NCBI GenBank assembly: GCA_021828295.1
Contig: JAKASF010000005.1
Coordinates: 1 to 41,811, forward strand
Source of the DNA: Microcaldota archaeon
GTDB lineage: Archaea > Micrarchaeota > Micrarchaeia > Micrarchaeales > CABMGC01
DNA: 41,811 bases
Direction of reading: 5' to 3'
Shown here: piece after piece, positions 1 to 8,632 of the stretch
How positions within the stretch are numbered: position 1 is the stretch's first letter
How the letters are laid out: each line of letters starts with the position of its first letter
Notes under the pieces: generated by a model
The model's input: the letters and a program-made list of their open reading frames with translations, nothing else
Database searches by the model: none
What the model was told of the DNA's origin: nothing
Made by a program: the position numbers and the translations under genes

Positions 1-1
1 G

Positions 2-124
2 ATACACCAGGACCTAGCGAAGGGGATGCTCTACGCCGTGGATGCGAAGAAGAAACTGAGGGTTGCGAAAGACTACGCGCTAAAGGACGGCGACGTGATA
101 AAGATAGTCAGCGCGGCGAAGTGA
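2..124 (+). CDS. C-terminal end of a YchF/OBG-family GTPase (TGS domain), partial
   Basis: The 5' part lies outside the window; the last 40 codons are visible and end in TGA at 122-124. The peptide contains an H-Q-D-L-A-K-G-M-L-Y-A segment and a K-D-Y-A-L-K-D-G-D-V-I-K-I ending. This pattern (histidine-asp-leu, Y-A, then L-K-D-G-D-V-I) is typical of the TGS domain that closes archaeal YchF/Ygr210-type Obg GTPases, which bind ribosomes or RNA. The GTPase G motifs themselves are not in view, so the call rests only on the TGS-like tail. It converges on the next gene, whose stop begins one base later. Confidence 0.7.
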   Translation: MHQDLAKGMLYAVDAKKKLRVAKDYALKDGDVIKIVSAAK

Positions 125-628
125 TTACGAGCCTACCTTCCTCGAGTACGAGAGTATGGCGAACACTTCTGAGAGCGCGGTGCAGATTACCACAGGAATC
201 GCGACCCACGACACTATCAGGAAGTCGAACGATGGTGCTATGCTGGGGAACACGGCACCCAGTATCTCGTAGATGACCACTATGCCTATGATGTATACTA
301 TAGAGGCGTAGACCCCGTTCAGGGCTCCGGCCCGTTCGGCCTTCTTCAGCGAGTTGGCGTGTATGCCCACCTCGGCCCCGATCGCTGCACCTATCACGAG
401 AGGCAGGATTATGTCGCCCGGCGAGAAGAGTATGAATCCGGAGGCGCTGGAGAGTATGCCGGTTATGCCTGCCTGCGTCGACCCCAGGCTGGAGGTGGCG
501 AACCTTATCGCCAGGGCCACGAAGAGGAGCACAAGCCACGCAGAGATGGGCCCAGCGATGTTGGTGCTCACGCTCTGCTTCTTCTTCCCTTCGTCGTCAT
601 CCTCTTTGTCGCCGTAGTATTCGTGCAC
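125..628 (-). CDS. Four-span membrane protein, unknown function
   Basis: A 167-residue protein with an acidic and lysine-rich cytosolic head (residues 1-20, with E-D-D-D-E-G-K-K-K), then about four hydrophobic helices (roughly 26-46, 57-82, 106-128, 133-160). Charged loops include K-K-A-E-R near residue 95. I do not recognise a family. The start is a GTG; a TATA-like box (cttttaaaag region, 668-678) lies about 45 bp upstream, which would give a short leader. It ends one base from the stop of the convergent YchF-type gene. A real gene is likely from the clean membrane pattern and base composition, but no function can be assigned. Confidence 0.7.
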   Translation of the reverse strand: MHEYYGDKEDDDEGKKKQSVSTNIAGPISAWLVLLFVALAIRFATSSLGSTQAGITGILSSASGFILFSPGDIILPLVIGAAIGAEVGIHANSLKKAERAGALNGVYASIVYIIGIVVIYEILGAVFPSIAPSFDFLIVSWVAIPVVICTALSEVFAILSYSRKVGS

Positions 629-687
629 CAGTCTATCGCCAGCTCTGTAGATAAGCGCAGTGAAGGCTTTTAAAAGTGAGCGAGGGG

Positions 688-1374
688 TCAGTAGACGTTC
701 TTCAGTATCGTGCTGAGGATCACCCAGCCGTCGCGGAAGGTGCGCAGCTTGCCCTCGCCCGCTGCCCTCCTCTTCTCAGTGCTAGGCACCTCGACTATCC
801 TCATGTGCTTCTTTATCGCCTTGATGTTTATCTCCGTCTCTATCCCGAAACCCTTCTCGCGCAGGTCCAGCCTCGCCGGAACGCCCTTCTTGAAGCTCCT
901 GTAGCCGTAGCACATGTCGGTGTAGTTGGCCCCGAAGAGCAGGTTGACGAGAAGCACGAACATCTTGTTGCCGAAGACCCTGAAGAGCGGTATGTCCTCG
1001 GAGCCGCCGCCTATTATGAACCGCGAGCCTGTGCATATGTCGTACCCTATGTCTATCGCGTCTATCAGCAACCGAAGCTCCTTCGGCTCGTTCGAGAGAT
1101 CGGCATCCATGGCTATGAGCACGTCACCTCTCGCGGCCCTCAGGCCCTTGACCAGCGCGGCACCCTTGCCCACGTTGTCGTAGATCACGCGCGCGCCCAT
1201 GCCCCTCGCTATCTCCGCCGTCTCGTCCTTACTCCGCACATCATCCACGACAATTATCTCGTGGTCGTAGCCTTTGAGCTGCTTGTTGACGCCGCGCAGC
1301 ACCTTGCCTATGTTCTTCTCCTCCCTGAAAGTGGGTATGACTACGGAGACGAACTCTCTCCTCACGCCTGGCAT
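688..1374 (-). CDS. GT2-family glycosyltransferase (dolichyl-phosphate sugar synthase-like)
   Basis: A 228-residue soluble GT-A glycosyltransferase that would move a sugar from a nucleotide-sugar to a lipid or glycan acceptor at the membrane. Visible are the N-terminal V-V-I-P-T-F-R-E-E strand (10-19), the nucleotide-binding V-V-D-D segment (42-45), and the metal-binding D-A-D motif at 90-92 in L-I-A-M-D-A-D-L-S. The C-terminal half has the F-G-I-E-T-E-I segment common in DPM1/DPG-synthase-like proteins. There is no membrane tail, so it resembles short DPM1-type enzymes. The usual D-D-G-S-x-D motif reads D-D-V-R-S-K-D here. A TATA box 26 bp before the ATG implies a leaderless message. It is divergent from the radical SAM-carbamoyltransferase operon. 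Confidence 0.88.
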   Translation of the reverse strand: MPGVRREFVSVVIPTFREEKNIGKVLRGVNKQLKGYDHEIIVVDDVRSKDETAEIARGMGARVIYDNVGKGAALVKGLRAARGDVLIAMDADLSNEPKELRLLIDAIDIGYDICTGSRFIIGGGSEDIPLFRVFGNKMFVLLVNLLFGANYTDMCYGYRSFKKGVPARLDLREKGFGIETEINIKAIKKHMRIVEVPSTEKRRAAGEGKLRTFRDGWVILSTILKNVY

Positions 1375-1395
1375 AGTGAGCTATTTCACGCCTAT

Positions 1396-1405
1396 CTATT
1401 TAAAG
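1396..1405. promoter_or_regulatory. TATA-like box between divergent genes
   Basis: The sequence ctatttaaag is the only strong AT-rich box between the GT2 gene (ATG at 1374, 26 bp away on the minus strand) and the radical SAM gene (ATG at 1440, 39 bp away). The minus-strand spacing fits a leaderless archaeal promoter. Use on the plus strand is possible with a leader of about 14 nt. Confidence 0.5.
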
Positions 1406-1439
1406 CCGAACGGGCAAGTATATGCGACGGTAGCGGTAC

Positions 1440-2489
1440 ATGAAGAGCGCGAAAATGATTGGCATAGCGGGCACGATACTGAAGAGCAATCTCATGAGGC
1501 TGGACAGGCCGTACAAGCTCAACTTCTCGATAACGTACTGGTGCCAGAGCAGGTGCCAGCACTGCTCGATATGGCAGATAAAGCCTAAGAACGAGCTGAC
1601 GCTCGATGAGATAAAGGGGCTTGCAAAGCAGAATAGGTACTTCAAGTGGGTAGAGCTCACAGGCGGTGAGCCGTTCCTGAGGAGCGACATAGTCCAGATC
1701 GCCAGGACATTCAGGGACGAGTGCAGAGACCTGTACCTGCTTACCATGCCGACCAACTCCCTGTGCAACTACGAGATGGAGATAAAGAAGATAGAGGAGA
1801 TAGCGCAGCTTGGCATACCCAATGTAGTAATCACCGTCTCGCTCGACGGCTACCGCGAGCTGGAGGACAAGATAAGGGGCATACCGGGCAACTACGACAA
1901 AGCAATCCGCATGTTCAGGGGCATAAGGGAGCTGGGAAAGAGGTACAGGAACCTGCTCTGCGTCTTCGGATACACGATAATAAACGCCAATGCGGGCCAG
2001 TTCGAGAAGACCGTGCAGGAGGTGATGAAGGACGTGCCTGGCATAAGCTATTCTGATTTCCACCTCAACGTCGGCCAGGTGAGCGACAACTACTACGCGA
2101 ACATCAACAATCCGATAGTGGCACCGACAGAGCTCGCGCTCAAGGACGTCGAGTTCCTGCTCGCAAACATGCGAAAGGTCAAAGAGAAAGGAATCTCGCG
2201 CTCGCTCAAGACCTATCTGGAGATAAGGTACATGGAGGGCATAGTAGAGTTCCTCAAGACGAAGAAGAGCTCGGTGCCGAACCGCGACGGAGAGCTTAGC
2301 GTCTTCCTCGACAGCTACGGCAATGTCTTCCCCTCGATAATGACGAGCATGAAGCTGGGCAACGTGAGGCAGGACGGAACTATGATCGACAGGATGGTAA
2401 AGGCCGCTAACCTGGGCAGGCAGAAGGAGCAGCACTTCACCGCATGCGAGAGCTACCAGTCGATACTTGGATCGCTGCTGAAGATATGA
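1440..2489 (+). CDS. Radical SAM enzyme
   Basis: A 349-residue radical SAM protein. The CxxxCxxC motif is at Cys35, Cys39 and Cys42 (W-C-Q-S-R-C-Q-H-C) and should hold the 4Fe-4S cluster that cleaves S-adenosylmethionine. The S-adenosylmethionine-binding G-G-E-P motif follows near residue 76 (E-L-T-G-G-E-P-F-L), and a V-S-L-D-G-Y strand near 140 is typical of the fold. No clear Cys-rich SPASM tail is visible; single cysteines occur elsewhere. The substrate is unknown. It starts an apparent operon with a carbamoyltransferase (62 bp gap) and a GT39-like membrane transferase (2 bp gap), which suggests glycan or lipid-linked sugar modification. Confidence 0.87.
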   Translation: MKSAKMIGIAGTILKSNLMRLDRPYKLNFSITYWCQSRCQHCSIWQIKPKNELTLDEIKGLAKQNRYFKWVELTGGEPFLRSDIVQIARTFRDECRDLYLLTMPTNSLCNYEMEIKKIEEIAQLGIPNVVITVSLDGYRELEDKIRGIPGNYDKAIRMFRGIRELGKRYRNLLCVFGYTIINANAGQFEKTVQEVMKDVPGISYSDFHLNVGQVSDNYYANINNPIVAPTELALKDVEFLLANMRKVKEKGISRSLKTYLEIRYMEGIVEFLKTKKSSVPNRDGELSVFLDSYGNVFPSIMTSMKLGNVRQDGTMIDRMVKAANLGRQKEQHFTACESYQSILGSLLKI

Positions 2490-2551
2490 GCGGCTGCGGG
2501 ACTTAATTTAAAAGCTTCATCTGCATAACAGCTCATGCTATTGGGGGCTCA

Positions 2552-4249
2552 ATGTACATTCTTGGTTTATGGGACGGCCACGATGCCGGCGCGGCCCTGC
2601 TGGAGGACGACCGAATACTCTTCGCGTCCAACGAGGAGCGCTACACGAAGCGCAAGCTCGAGATAAAGTTCCCGTACAACTCCATAGTCGCGGCGCTCTC
2701 GTATGCGAACCTGAAGCCGAGCGAGATAGAGACGATAGCGTTCCCCACGGCCGAGTTCGCCAAGACGGCATCGAGGCTGCTTCCCTACCAGCAGGAATCC
2801 TACTACAGGTTCAGGAGAAGGAAGATGCTCAGGCCGAGAACAGAGAACCTGCGGCGCACGATTAAGACGCTGCAGACGAACATCGGCGTTCTTCCCACGT
2901 TCGTGCCGCTGAGCAAGGCGGTCATAGCGGGCCATCTGCGCGGCATGGGATTCGACAACTTCAGGCTCCACTACGTAGACCACCACGCCTCGCACGCCGC
3001 CACGGCTGCGTTCACCTCCGGATTCTCCAAGGCGCTGGTGCTCACGCTCGACGGCCTCGGCGACGGGCTGAGCGGTTCGATAAGCACGTTCTCAAAGGGC
3101 AAGCTGACAAGGCAGCACGCGATAAGCGCCAGGAACTCCCTTGGCATATTCTACGAGCAGGTAACGAACATAGTGGGCATGCGCGAGCTGGAGGACGAGG
3201 GGAAGGTGATGGCGATGGCCTGCTACTCCTATCCGTTCCCGTTCGAGGAGAACAAGCTCAAGGACCTCTTCAGCGTTGACGGCGTGGACATAGTTGCGAA
3301 GCATTCGCACCTCAAGCAGTACGACCTCCTTTCCAGGATAGCGTGGTCGATGCCGCGGGAGCAGTTCGCCTACATGGCGCAGCAGCTGCTTGAGCACACG
3401 CTCGTGGAGTTTGCGGAGAACGCCATAGACGAGTACGGGATAGGAGACGTGGCGATGGCAGGCGGCCTGTTCTCCAACGTAAAGGCCAACATGCAGATCA
3501 GGAACCTGCGCTCTCTCAAGAGATGGTTCATACATCCGCACATGGGCGACGGGGGAACTGCGCTGGGAGCCGCGATGCACATCAACTACGTGATGAACGG
3601 AGTGCACGAATACAAGTTCGATGACGCATATCTCGGAGACGAGTTCGGCGACGACTACATAGAGGACGTGCTCAGGAAGGAGCGGGGAATCAGCTTCGAA
3701 ACGGAGAGCGACAAGAGCGCGCACGCCGCGGAGCTGATAAGCAAGGACAACTACGTCTTCTGGTTCCAGGGCAGGATGGAGTACGGGCCGAGAGCGCTGG
3801 GAAACAGGAGCATACTCGCGAAGGCGGGCTCGGAGAAGGTCAAGGACAGGCTCAACCTCTACGTGAAGCAGAGGGAGTGGTTCCAGCCGTTCTGCCCGTC
3901 GCTGCTCGAGGAGGAGGCCGCGCGCCTCTTCGAGAACGTCAAGGGAACGGACAGGTTCATGACCATGGCATACAGGGTCAAGGAGGGCAGGGAGGACGTG
4001 CTGCGCTCGGTCGTGCACGTTGACAACACTGCCAGGCCGCAGATGGTCGGCGGGGAGAACAAGAACTATCGCAGGATGCTTGAGAAGGTCAAGAAAAAGC
4101 TGGGATACGGAGTTGTGCTCAACACCAGCTTCAACATACACGGCATGCCGATAGTCATGAGCCCCGAGGACGCGCTGCAGACGATGAAGAAGACGAAGAC
4201 GAGGCACATGTTCCTCGGCGGGTTCTACGTGCAGAACAAGGGTGCCTGA
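2552..4249 (+). CDS. Carbamoyltransferase, NodU/CmcH family
   Basis: A 565-residue protein with the two-domain structure of carbamoyltransferases, which pass a carbamoyl group from carbamoyl phosphate to a hydroxyl on a sugar or other small molecule. The N-terminal Kae1-like domain starts with G-L-W-D-G-H-D-A-G and E-E-R-Y-T-K-R-K; the metal-binding histidines are in D-H-H-A-S-H-A near residue 145, followed by L-T-L-D-G-L-G-D-G. The C-terminal domain carries M-E-Y-G-P-R-A-L-G-N-R-S and the diagnostic N-T-S-F-N near 530. The length is normal for the family. It sits between a radical SAM enzyme and a glycosyltransferase, so a carbamoylated surface sugar is a reasonable guess. Confidence 0.93.
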   Translation: MYILGLWDGHDAGAALLEDDRILFASNEERYTKRKLEIKFPYNSIVAALSYANLKPSEIETIAFPTAEFAKTASRLLPYQQESYYRFRRRKMLRPRTENLRRTIKTLQTNIGVLPTFVPLSKAVIAGHLRGMGFDNFRLHYVDHHASHAATAAFTSGFSKALVLTLDGLGDGLSGSISTFSKGKLTRQHAISARNSLGIFYEQVTNIVGMRELEDEGKVMAMACYSYPFPFEENKLKDLFSVDGVDIVAKHSHLKQYDLLSRIAWSMPREQFAYMAQQLLEHTLVEFAENAIDEYGIGDVAMAGGLFSNVKANMQIRNLRSLKRWFIHPHMGDGGTALGAAMHINYVMNGVHEYKFDDAYLGDEFGDDYIEDVLRKERGISFETESDKSAHAAELISKDNYVFWFQGRMEYGPRALGNRSILAKAGSEKVKDRLNLYVKQREWFQPFCPSLLEEEAARLFENVKGTDRFMTMAYRVKEGREDVLRSVVHVDNTARPQMVGGENKNYRRMLEKVKKKLGYGVVLNTSFNIHGMPIVMSPEDALQTMKKTKTRHMFLGGFYVQNKGA

Positions 4250-4251
4250 AG

Positions 4252-5991
4252 GTGATAATCGGCTACGCGCTAACGGCCGCGGTGTACGCGTCGCTGATAC
4301 TGATGCTCGCTGCGGTAGCGGCGGACAGGAAAGGCATAGGAAAGCTGCTGCGCGGCTGTATCGACAGGCGTTCGCTCATAGCCCTCGGGGTCATACTCGC
4401 CTTCTTCCTGATATTCGCGGTCAGGTTTGTACCACATGCGGAGCAGCTCTACTTTGACGAGAACATATACCAGGGCATAGCGCTCAACATACTGCACCAC
4501 GGCAACTCCCTCTGGTGCCAGATAGGCACAGGCTACGAGAGCGCGTGTTACGGCAGCGTCCTCTACCACGACCCCGTCGGCTGGTCCGCGTTCATAGCGA
4601 TCGCGTTCGCGATATTCGGAGCGGGCACAGCGACGGCGTACAGCCTTGAGCTGCTGGTTGGCGCCGCTTCTATAGTGATGATCTTCCTACTCGCAAGCGT
4701 CCTGACGAAACGCAGGTCATATGCGGTAGTGGCAACTTTCGCGTTCGCCATGATGCCCCAGCTGTTCATCTGGTCCAGGACCCAGGCGGACTTCGACCTG
4801 CCGTTCATGATGCTCACTGTGCTCTCCTTCCTGCTTCTCGTGATCTACACAAGAAGGAAGAGCCTCGGCTCCTTTGCCGCCTTCGCGTTCAGCGTGGACC
4901 TGGTGGCCTACATGAGGATAGAGGCGTCGCTGCTCCTCGGGATCTTCGCGGTGCTCCTGCTTACGTTCGGGGAGGAGGGGATAAGGAATACGGTCGGGGA
5001 ACGGACGAGGGCGATACGCAGGGCGCTTGCAGAGAACACCCGTGCGCTTCTCGTGCTGCTCGCTTTCATACTGCTGATCCTGCCGCAGCTATACTACATA
5101 AGCGTAGAGGCGCAGAACCCATCTTATGGGCAGAACCAGAACCAGAGCGTGATCTCACTCGGCAACCTGGGATACAACATGGGCATAAACATCCCGTTCC
5201 TCTTCGGGAGCACGAACATGCTCAGCCTGTATCCGGCAAACTTCCACTGGCTGATAACCCCGCTAGCCATACTGGGGGGTATAGTGCTGGCGCTTGACAA
5301 GCGCATCAGGAACAGGTTCGGAATGCTGCTGATGCTCGCGCTCTGGTTTGCCGCCTACTTCGTGTTCTACGGCGTCTTCTTCGCCGGCTACGCGACATAC
5401 GGAGTGGACGTGAGGTTCATGCTCTCCCTGCTTCCTTCCATCTGCCTGCTTGCCGCGTTCGCGATAATCGGAATGGGAGACCTGGCGCGTTGGGCGCTGA
5501 CCAGGATGGATGCAATCAAGAAGAGGGGGCAGGCTTCGGGAATCGTGTTCGGCGCCGTCGTGGTCGCCGCCGGCGCGGTGCTGCTGGCCTATCCGTTCGC
5601 GACACTGGTGCCGCTCGTGGCCCTCAGCCCAAGCTCGATGCCGCAGCAGTCGGTCATACTGCCTGCGATCAGCTACTTCTATGCTAACAGCCAAGAGGTG
5701 CCGCGGAACTGCTTCGTCTTCTCCTTCACCCCGGAGATCTGGTGGGAAGCGAACAGGAGCGCCGCGGAGATATCCTATCTCACGGGCGGCAACAACAATA
5801 CTGTGAACCAAATAATATCCAGCTACAGCTGCAAGGTCTTCGACTACGGGTACTGGTGCGTGGTCCCGCCGTTCCACAGCACCCTCTGCGCCTCGGCGGT
5901 GTCGCGGTACGGACTCGTGGGTCTTGGCTCGAACGAGACTGCGGTTGCGGGAAGCAACGTCAGTTTCTACCGGATAACCAACTACACCTAG
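4252..5991 (+). CDS. GT39/PMT-like multi-span membrane glycosyltransferase
   Basis: A 579-residue polytopic protein with about ten membrane helices, a first loop containing Y-F-D-E-N-I-Y-Q-G-I near residue 66, and a soluble extracytoplasmic C-terminus (about 465-579) with several cysteines and N-x-S/T sequons. An acidic pair in the first outer loop is the catalytic signature of PMT/ArnT-type GT-C transferases that use polyprenyl-phosphate sugars. The start is GTG two bases after the carbamoyltransferase stop, so the two are probably translated from one mRNA. The stop overlaps the convergent gene by 4 bp. Family-level call only; the sugar and acceptor are unknown. Confidence 0.78.
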   Translation: MIIGYALTAAVYASLILMLAAVAADRKGIGKLLRGCIDRRSLIALGVILAFFLIFAVRFVPHAEQLYFDENIYQGIALNILHHGNSLWCQIGTGYESACYGSVLYHDPVGWSAFIAIAFAIFGAGTATAYSLELLVGAASIVMIFLLASVLTKRRSYAVVATFAFAMMPQLFIWSRTQADFDLPFMMLTVLSFLLLVIYTRRKSLGSFAAFAFSVDLVAYMRIEASLLLGIFAVLLLTFGEEGIRNTVGERTRAIRRALAENTRALLVLLAFILLILPQLYYISVEAQNPSYGQNQNQSVISLGNLGYNMGINIPFLFGSTNMLSLYPANFHWLITPLAILGGIVLALDKRIRNRFGMLLMLALWFAAYFVFYGVFFAGYATYGVDVRFMLSLLPSICLLAAFAIIGMGDLARWALTRMDAIKKRGQASGIVFGAVVVAAGAVLLAYPFATLVPLVALSPSSMPQQSVILPAISYFYANSQEVPRNCFVFSFTPEIWWEANRSAAEISYLTGGNNNTVNQIISSYSCKVFDYGYWCVVPPFHSTLCASAVSRYGLVGLGSNETAVAGSNVSFYRITNYT

Positions 5992-6800
5992 GCGCGCTTC
6001 CTCTTCCTTACTACCGACAGCAGTATCAGCACGGCGACAGCGAGAACCGCTGCCCCCGCAACGACGTAGAGAACGAGCGTGTAGCTGAGCTGGGACGATG
6101 CTGACGCTGCGGCGGTGGCTATCAGGAACGGGGAGAACGTGGTGTAGAGCAGGCTGCCGCTCGAATAGGAGGCGAAGGTCGAGGCGACGTAAGACGCGGA
6201 ATACTGGGCGGGGAAGCCGACGTGGAACGTCACGTTGCCGTTTGCGAAAGGAGCGAGGGGAACCTCGTACGATCCCGGCCCGGAATACGTGAAACCGGGG
6301 GGAAGCGCGATCGAGACGTTTGCCGCGATTGCGGTGGGGCCGGCGTTGTGCACCGCTGTGGAAACCACGCCTGTGCCATCGCTCTGCAGGCTCGCGTTGG
6401 TCGTAAGTATTAGCTGCGACGAGGTCTGTCTTATGAGCGGCACGAGGCACGGGAAGATGGTCGTGAAGATCGTCTGGCCCTGCTGGTAGGCGGCGTTGAA
6501 GTACACGCCGTGGGTGCCTGGCTCCATGACGTTCCCCGCCACGACGCTCATGTTGTATGTGGCGCCCGGCCCCAGGCTTCCTATCGTATAGGTGGCGTTC
6601 TTGGGTTGCGCGCCGTAGATGGCGGGGCTGAGAATCAGCTGGTACGCTGTGTCGTTGCCCACATTGGATATTCTGAACGTGAAGTTTGTGCTGTTTACAG
6701 TTCCGGCGATGCAGGTCCCTTCAAGGGTCACTGTGCCTGCGGCTGCGCTTCCGAATGCGAGCAGGAGGGCGAGCAGCAGCACAGCGGATTTGTGCACCAT
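5988..6800 (-). CDS. Secreted membrane-anchored surface protein
   Basis: A 270-residue protein with a Sec signal peptide (residues 1-21, K-S-A-V-L-L-L-A-L-L-L-A-F-G), an extracytoplasmic region of beta-sandwich-like repeats with many N-x-S/T sequons, and a C-terminal membrane helix (about 243-264) followed by R-K-R-K-R. It resembles archaeal conserved-repeat S-layer-associated proteins (COG1361-like) in composition, but I cannot place it in a family with certainty. The start is preceded by gtgatc ending 2 nt before the ATG, a ribosome-binding site that pairs with the archaeal 16S tail. It lies 4 bp downstream of the agmatinase gene and is probably co-transcribed. Confidence 0.75.
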   Translation of the reverse strand: MVHKSAVLLLALLLAFGSAAAGTVTLEGTCIAGTVNSTNFTFRISNVGNDTAYQLILSPAIYGAQPKNATYTIGSLGPGATYNMSVVAGNVMEPGTHGVYFNAAYQQGQTIFTTIFPCLVPLIRQTSSQLILTTNASLQSDGTGVVSTAVHNAGPTAIAANVSIALPPGFTYSGPGSYEVPLAPFANGNVTFHVGFPAQYSASYVASTFASYSSGSLLYTTFSPFLIATAAASASSQLSYTLVLYVVAGAAVLAVAVLILLSVVRKRKRA

Positions 6801-6804
6801 CCGA

Positions 6805-7689
6805 TCACTCTATGGCAAAGCTGCCAAGCGTCAGGTATATCAGCTTCGCGGCGAGGAAGTCGGGCGCGTGCAGGTATGGTATTGGGCAGAGCTCCACGAA
6901 ATCTGCTCCGGCGAGCCTCTTCTCCTCTCCTATGCCCCTGATGATCTGCAGCACCTCGTCAAACCGCATCCCGTTGGGCTCCGGGGTGCCGACGCTCGGC
7001 ATCTCCGCAGGGTCGAGGACGTCGAAGTCGAAGGTGAGGTAGATGCTCCCCTTTGTGGAGTTCAGCAGCCTGGAGACCACTCCGTCGGCCCCAAGCTCGC
7101 GCACATCGTCGATAAACAGGGTTCTGTCCTTGTCCAGCTTGGCCGCGTACTCGGCATCTACGCTTCTCACACCGATCTGGAGCAGGTCGGGGTAGAGCTC
7201 GGCGGCGCGCGCCATTACGGTGGCGTGCATGTACCTGGTCCCGTACAGCTCCTGCCTCGTGTCCGAGTGGGCGTCGAACTGCACTATGCTCAGGTCCTTC
7301 TTCCTCTCCTTGAGCGCCTGCAGGGCGCCTAGCGTTATCGTGTGCTCCCCTCCAAGCATCAGGGGCAGCTTGCCGTCGTCCAGTATGAGGCCTATCTCCT
7401 TCTTCACGCCAGCGACCATGTTCTCCGGGGAGCTCACGTCAGGCGCCATGCTCGGCAGCGTGTATATTCCTATCTTGCTCGGATCCGATTCCAGCTCGTA
7501 GCTGTAGAGCTCGATGTTCCTGCTGGCGTTTATTATCGCCTGCGGCCCCTCCCTGGTTCCGGACTTGTACGTCACTGTCGAGTCGTAAGGTACGGGCAGC
7601 ACAGCCACCTTTGCCTTCTCATAGGTCTGCCCCTCGAGGCCGAACAGGTTGTAATCGGGCATCGAGCGCAGAGGAATCTTGTCGGTCAT
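6805..7689 (-). CDS. speB: Agmatinase/arginase-family ureohydrolase
   Basis: Ureohydrolase that binds two manganese ions and splits a guanidino compound, most likely agmatine to putrescine and urea; formiminoglutamase- or arginase-like use cannot be excluded. The three metal motifs are present: G-G-E-H-T (near 113), F-D-A-H-S-D (near 139) and F-D-F-D-V-L-D-P (near 218). About 294 residues, normal for archaeal agmatinases. I chose the ATG at 7689; a GTG three codons earlier (7698) is also possible. It heads a two-gene unit with the downstream surface protein and is divergent from the UbiA gene. Confidence 0.87.
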   Translation of the reverse strand: MTDKIPLRSMPDYNLFGLEGQTYEKAKVAVLPVPYDSTVTYKSGTREGPQAIINASRNIELYSYELESDPSKIGIYTLPSMAPDVSSPENMVAGVKKEIGLILDDGKLPLMLGGEHTITLGALQALKERKKDLSIVQFDAHSDTRQELYGTRYMHATVMARAAELYPDLLQIGVRSVDAEYAAKLDKDRTLFIDDVRELGADGVVSRLLNSTKGSIYLTFDFDVLDPAEMPSVGTPEPNGMRFDEVLQIIRGIGEEKRLAGADFVELCPIPYLHAPDFLAAKLIYLTLGSFAIE

Positions 7690-7740
7690 CGACGACACAT
7701 CGTGTAATAGGATATCAGCTACCTATTCTCTTACCTGCCT

Positions 7741-7748
7741 TTTATACC
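7741..7748 (+). promoter_or_regulatory. TATA box of the UbiA gene
   Basis: The box tttatacc is centred 25 bp before the ATG at 7769 and 19 bp before the ATG at 7763. This supports a leaderless or nearly leaderless message and argues against an N-terminal extension into the agmatinase gene. Confidence 0.55.
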
Positions 7749-7762
7749 TTTTGTGGCAAGTT

Positions 7763-8623
7763 ATGCCTATGGGCAAACTTGTCCCGATACTCAGGCTTAC
7801 GAGGATAGAGCACAGCGCAATGCTGGTCGTTGCTGTGCTCGCCGCGGAGCTTCTCGCCGGCGGACTGCCGGGAGCCTTCGCGCTCGCGCTCAGCCTGATA
7901 ACCCCGATATTTGTCAGCATGGCTTCGTTCGCGATAAACGACTACTTCGACATAAAGGTCGACAGGCTCAACAACAAGGACAGGCCGCTCGTCACCGGGG
8001 AGCTGGAGCCGATGGATGCGGTCTACGTATCAGCTATATGCTTCGCCATAGGGATAGTCTCTGCAGCGCTGATAAACACTTACGCGCTCGTTATAGCGGC
8101 GGCTTTCGCGGCGCTCGCTTTCCTATACAGCTACAAGCTGAAAGAGACGTTCCTGCTAGGCAACGTCTACGTGGCGCTGACGATGCTCATCCCGTTCATC
8201 TTCGGCAGCTACGTAGTCAGCACTACTCTCGCACCAGGAGTGGCGCTCGTGAGCGTGATGGTATTCCTGAGCGGGCTGGCGCGCGAGATACACGGTACGA
8301 TAAGGGACTTTGGTGGGGACACGAAAGTGAGGAAGGCGAGGACGCTTCCGCGCGTGATCGGCACTCATGCTTCTTCGGCTCTCGCTCTTGTTCTCTACGC
8401 CGCGGCCGTGGCCATAAGCGCGTACCTCTTCTTCCTGGTCCAGCCGTTCAGGTTCAACCTCGTCTATGGCGCGATAGTCTTCGTGAGCGACCTGCTCCTG
8501 CTCTACGTAGGAATAGGCTATGTGATGGTGAAGAAGCAGAAGTTCTACGAGAAGACGAGGAACGTATCGCTCTTCGCGATGGGCCTGGCGCTGATAGGAA
8601 TACTCGCCGCGGCCCTCATCTAG
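7763..8623 (+). CDS. UbiA-family prenyltransferase, probable digeranylgeranylglyceryl phosphate synthase
   Basis: An integral membrane prenyltransferase with about eight or nine helices. The first aspartate-rich motif is N-D-Y-F-D-I-K-V-D-R-L-N (near residues 59-70), followed by D-R-P-L; the second is R-D-F-G-G-D-T with R-T-L-P after it (near 178-195). In archaea this family includes the enzyme that adds the second geranylgeranyl chain to glycerol-1-phosphate ether lipids, the most likely role, but other UbiA substrates are possible. The reading frame is open further upstream, to 7679, but this would overlap the agmatinase gene and lies before the TATA box, so I use the ATG at 7763 (7769 is an alternative). 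Confidence 0.85.
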   Translation: MPMGKLVPILRLTRIEHSAMLVVAVLAAELLAGGLPGAFALALSLITPIFVSMASFAINDYFDIKVDRLNNKDRPLVTGELEPMDAVYVSAICFAIGIVSAALINTYALVIAAAFAALAFLYSYKLKETFLLGNVYVALTMLIPFIFGSYVVSTTLAPGVALVSVMVFLSGLAREIHGTIRDFGGDTKVRKARTLPRVIGTHASSALALVLYAAAVAISAYLFFLVQPFRFNLVYGAIVFVSDLLLLYVGIGYVMVKKQKFYEKTRNVSLFAMGLALIGILAAALI

Positions 8624-8632
8624 TCTGGGCGT

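Noticed and set aside
1392-2435. Long minus-strand open frame (347 codons) opposite the radical SAM gene
   Set aside because: Antisense to clear motifs, low-complexity composition, and no promoter; treated as a shadow.
3092-4207. Long minus-strand open frame (371 codons) opposite the carbamoyltransferase
   Set aside because: It is the antisense of a strongly supported enzyme, very rich in Leu, Val, Arg and His without any motif, as expected of a shadow of GC-rich coding DNA.
7679-7762. N-terminal extension of the UbiA protein
   Set aside because: It would overlap the divergent agmatinase start and begin before the TATA box; the homologous part starts at the later ATG.
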